Assembly (NCBI GenBank): GCA_013140395.1
Contig: JABFSY010000331.1
Span: forward strand, 1 to 7,417
Reading direction: 5' to 3'
From: Cyclobacteriaceae bacterium
GTDB taxonomy: Bacteria; Bacteroidota; Bacteroidia; Cytophagales; Cyclobacteriaceae
DNA: 7,417 nucleotides
Of the stretch, positions 7,259 to 7,417 are shown one piece after another (position 1 is the stretch's first letter; the number at the start of each line of letters is the position of its first letter). Under the pieces are notes generated by a model. It had not been told where the DNA came from, made no database searches, and saw only the letters and a list, made by a program, of their open reading frames with translations. A program made the translations under genes and the position numbers.

Positions 7259-7417
7259 CCCCCACGAAGCATAACTGGTAATGCCTTTGATTCCTCCATA
7301 GTTAGCTAAAATATAGTTGTCACAACCGGCTGGTGTATAAGGCGCGGCTTATGTGTTTCCATTTGTAAATTGAACCTTGTAACCCATGCGATAGGTACTC
7401 GCTGCATCGGGATGCAT
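7259..7417 (-). pseudogene. Broken 5' part of the same ABC permease gene, with an in-frame TAA
   Basis: Read on the minus strand in the same frame as the permease, this stretch encodes 'MHPDAASTYRMGYKVQFTNG' then NT, a TAA at 7351-7349, and then 'AAPYTPAGCDNYILANYG' leading into the internal Met at 7258. The protein character is continuous on both sides: 'HPDA..TYRMGYKVQFTNG' is the segment that in relatives follows the first membrane helix ('HPDA..IYR' type), and '..APYTPAG.DNYI..NYGG' is its continuation. There is no frame change, so the simplest reading is one substitution that turned a sense codon such as GAA, CAA or AAA into TAA. The true start and first membrane helix lie beyond the window. 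Nonsense mutation and sequencing or assembly error cannot be told apart here. Confidence 0.75.

Noticed and set aside
1..7417. Search by eye for CRISPR repeats, tRNA genes, insertion-sequence ends, toxin-antitoxin or phage-defence genes
   Set aside because: Nothing beyond chance was seen; nearly all bases are explained by the six protein-coding genes.

Overview
The window reads as chromosomal DNA from a member of the Bacteroidota, most likely the Cytophagales side of the phylum. This rests on protein character, not on a search: the LptB, the long PagL-like lipid A deacylase, the 'GNKWWKLKYN' type of PLP enzyme and the large two-FtsX-domain permease all look like Bacteroidota forms. Start sites also lack convincing Shine-Dalgarno sequences, which is usual there. 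Base composition and protein style look even across the window. I see no insertion sequence, phage gene, tRNA, rRNA or CRISPR array.

Layout from left to right: (1) a 5'-truncated recJ on the plus strand (1-1239), followed after 1 nt by lptB (1241-1981), apparently one transcription unit. (2) Convergent to it, a minus-strand pair: a PLP-dependent D-cysteine desulfhydrase/ACC deaminase family gene (3972-3076), whose 3' end overlaps by 23 nt the start of an outer-membrane PagL-like acyloxyacyl hydrolase (3098-1995). (3) A 44-nt divergent spacer, then a plus-strand PA0069-type radical SAM gene (4017-5069). (4) Convergent to that, with the two TAG stop codons interlocked in one CTAG, a large MacB/FtsX-type ABC permease on the minus strand (7258-5066). 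Its reading frame continues upstream to the window edge as recognisable protein but is broken by one in-frame TAA at 7351-7349.

Functionally this is mostly housekeeping. RecJ does recombination and repair. LptB powers lipopolysaccharide export, and the convergent PagL-like enzyme would act on lipid A in the outer membrane, so two lipopolysaccharide-related genes lie end to end without sharing an operon. The PLP enzyme carries the residues expected of a D-cysteine desulfhydrase rather than an ACC deaminase. The radical SAM protein belongs to a conserved family of unknown function. The permease has no ATPase partner in the window, and LptB is not a plausible one.

The window is densely packed, with no non-coding gap above 300 bases except the right-hand 159 bases, which are the broken 5' part of the permease gene. 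I found no convincing new multi-gene system. The points most worth checking are the nonsense codon in the permease, the substituted third triad position and added C-terminal half of the PagL-like protein, and the active-site signature of the PLP enzyme.
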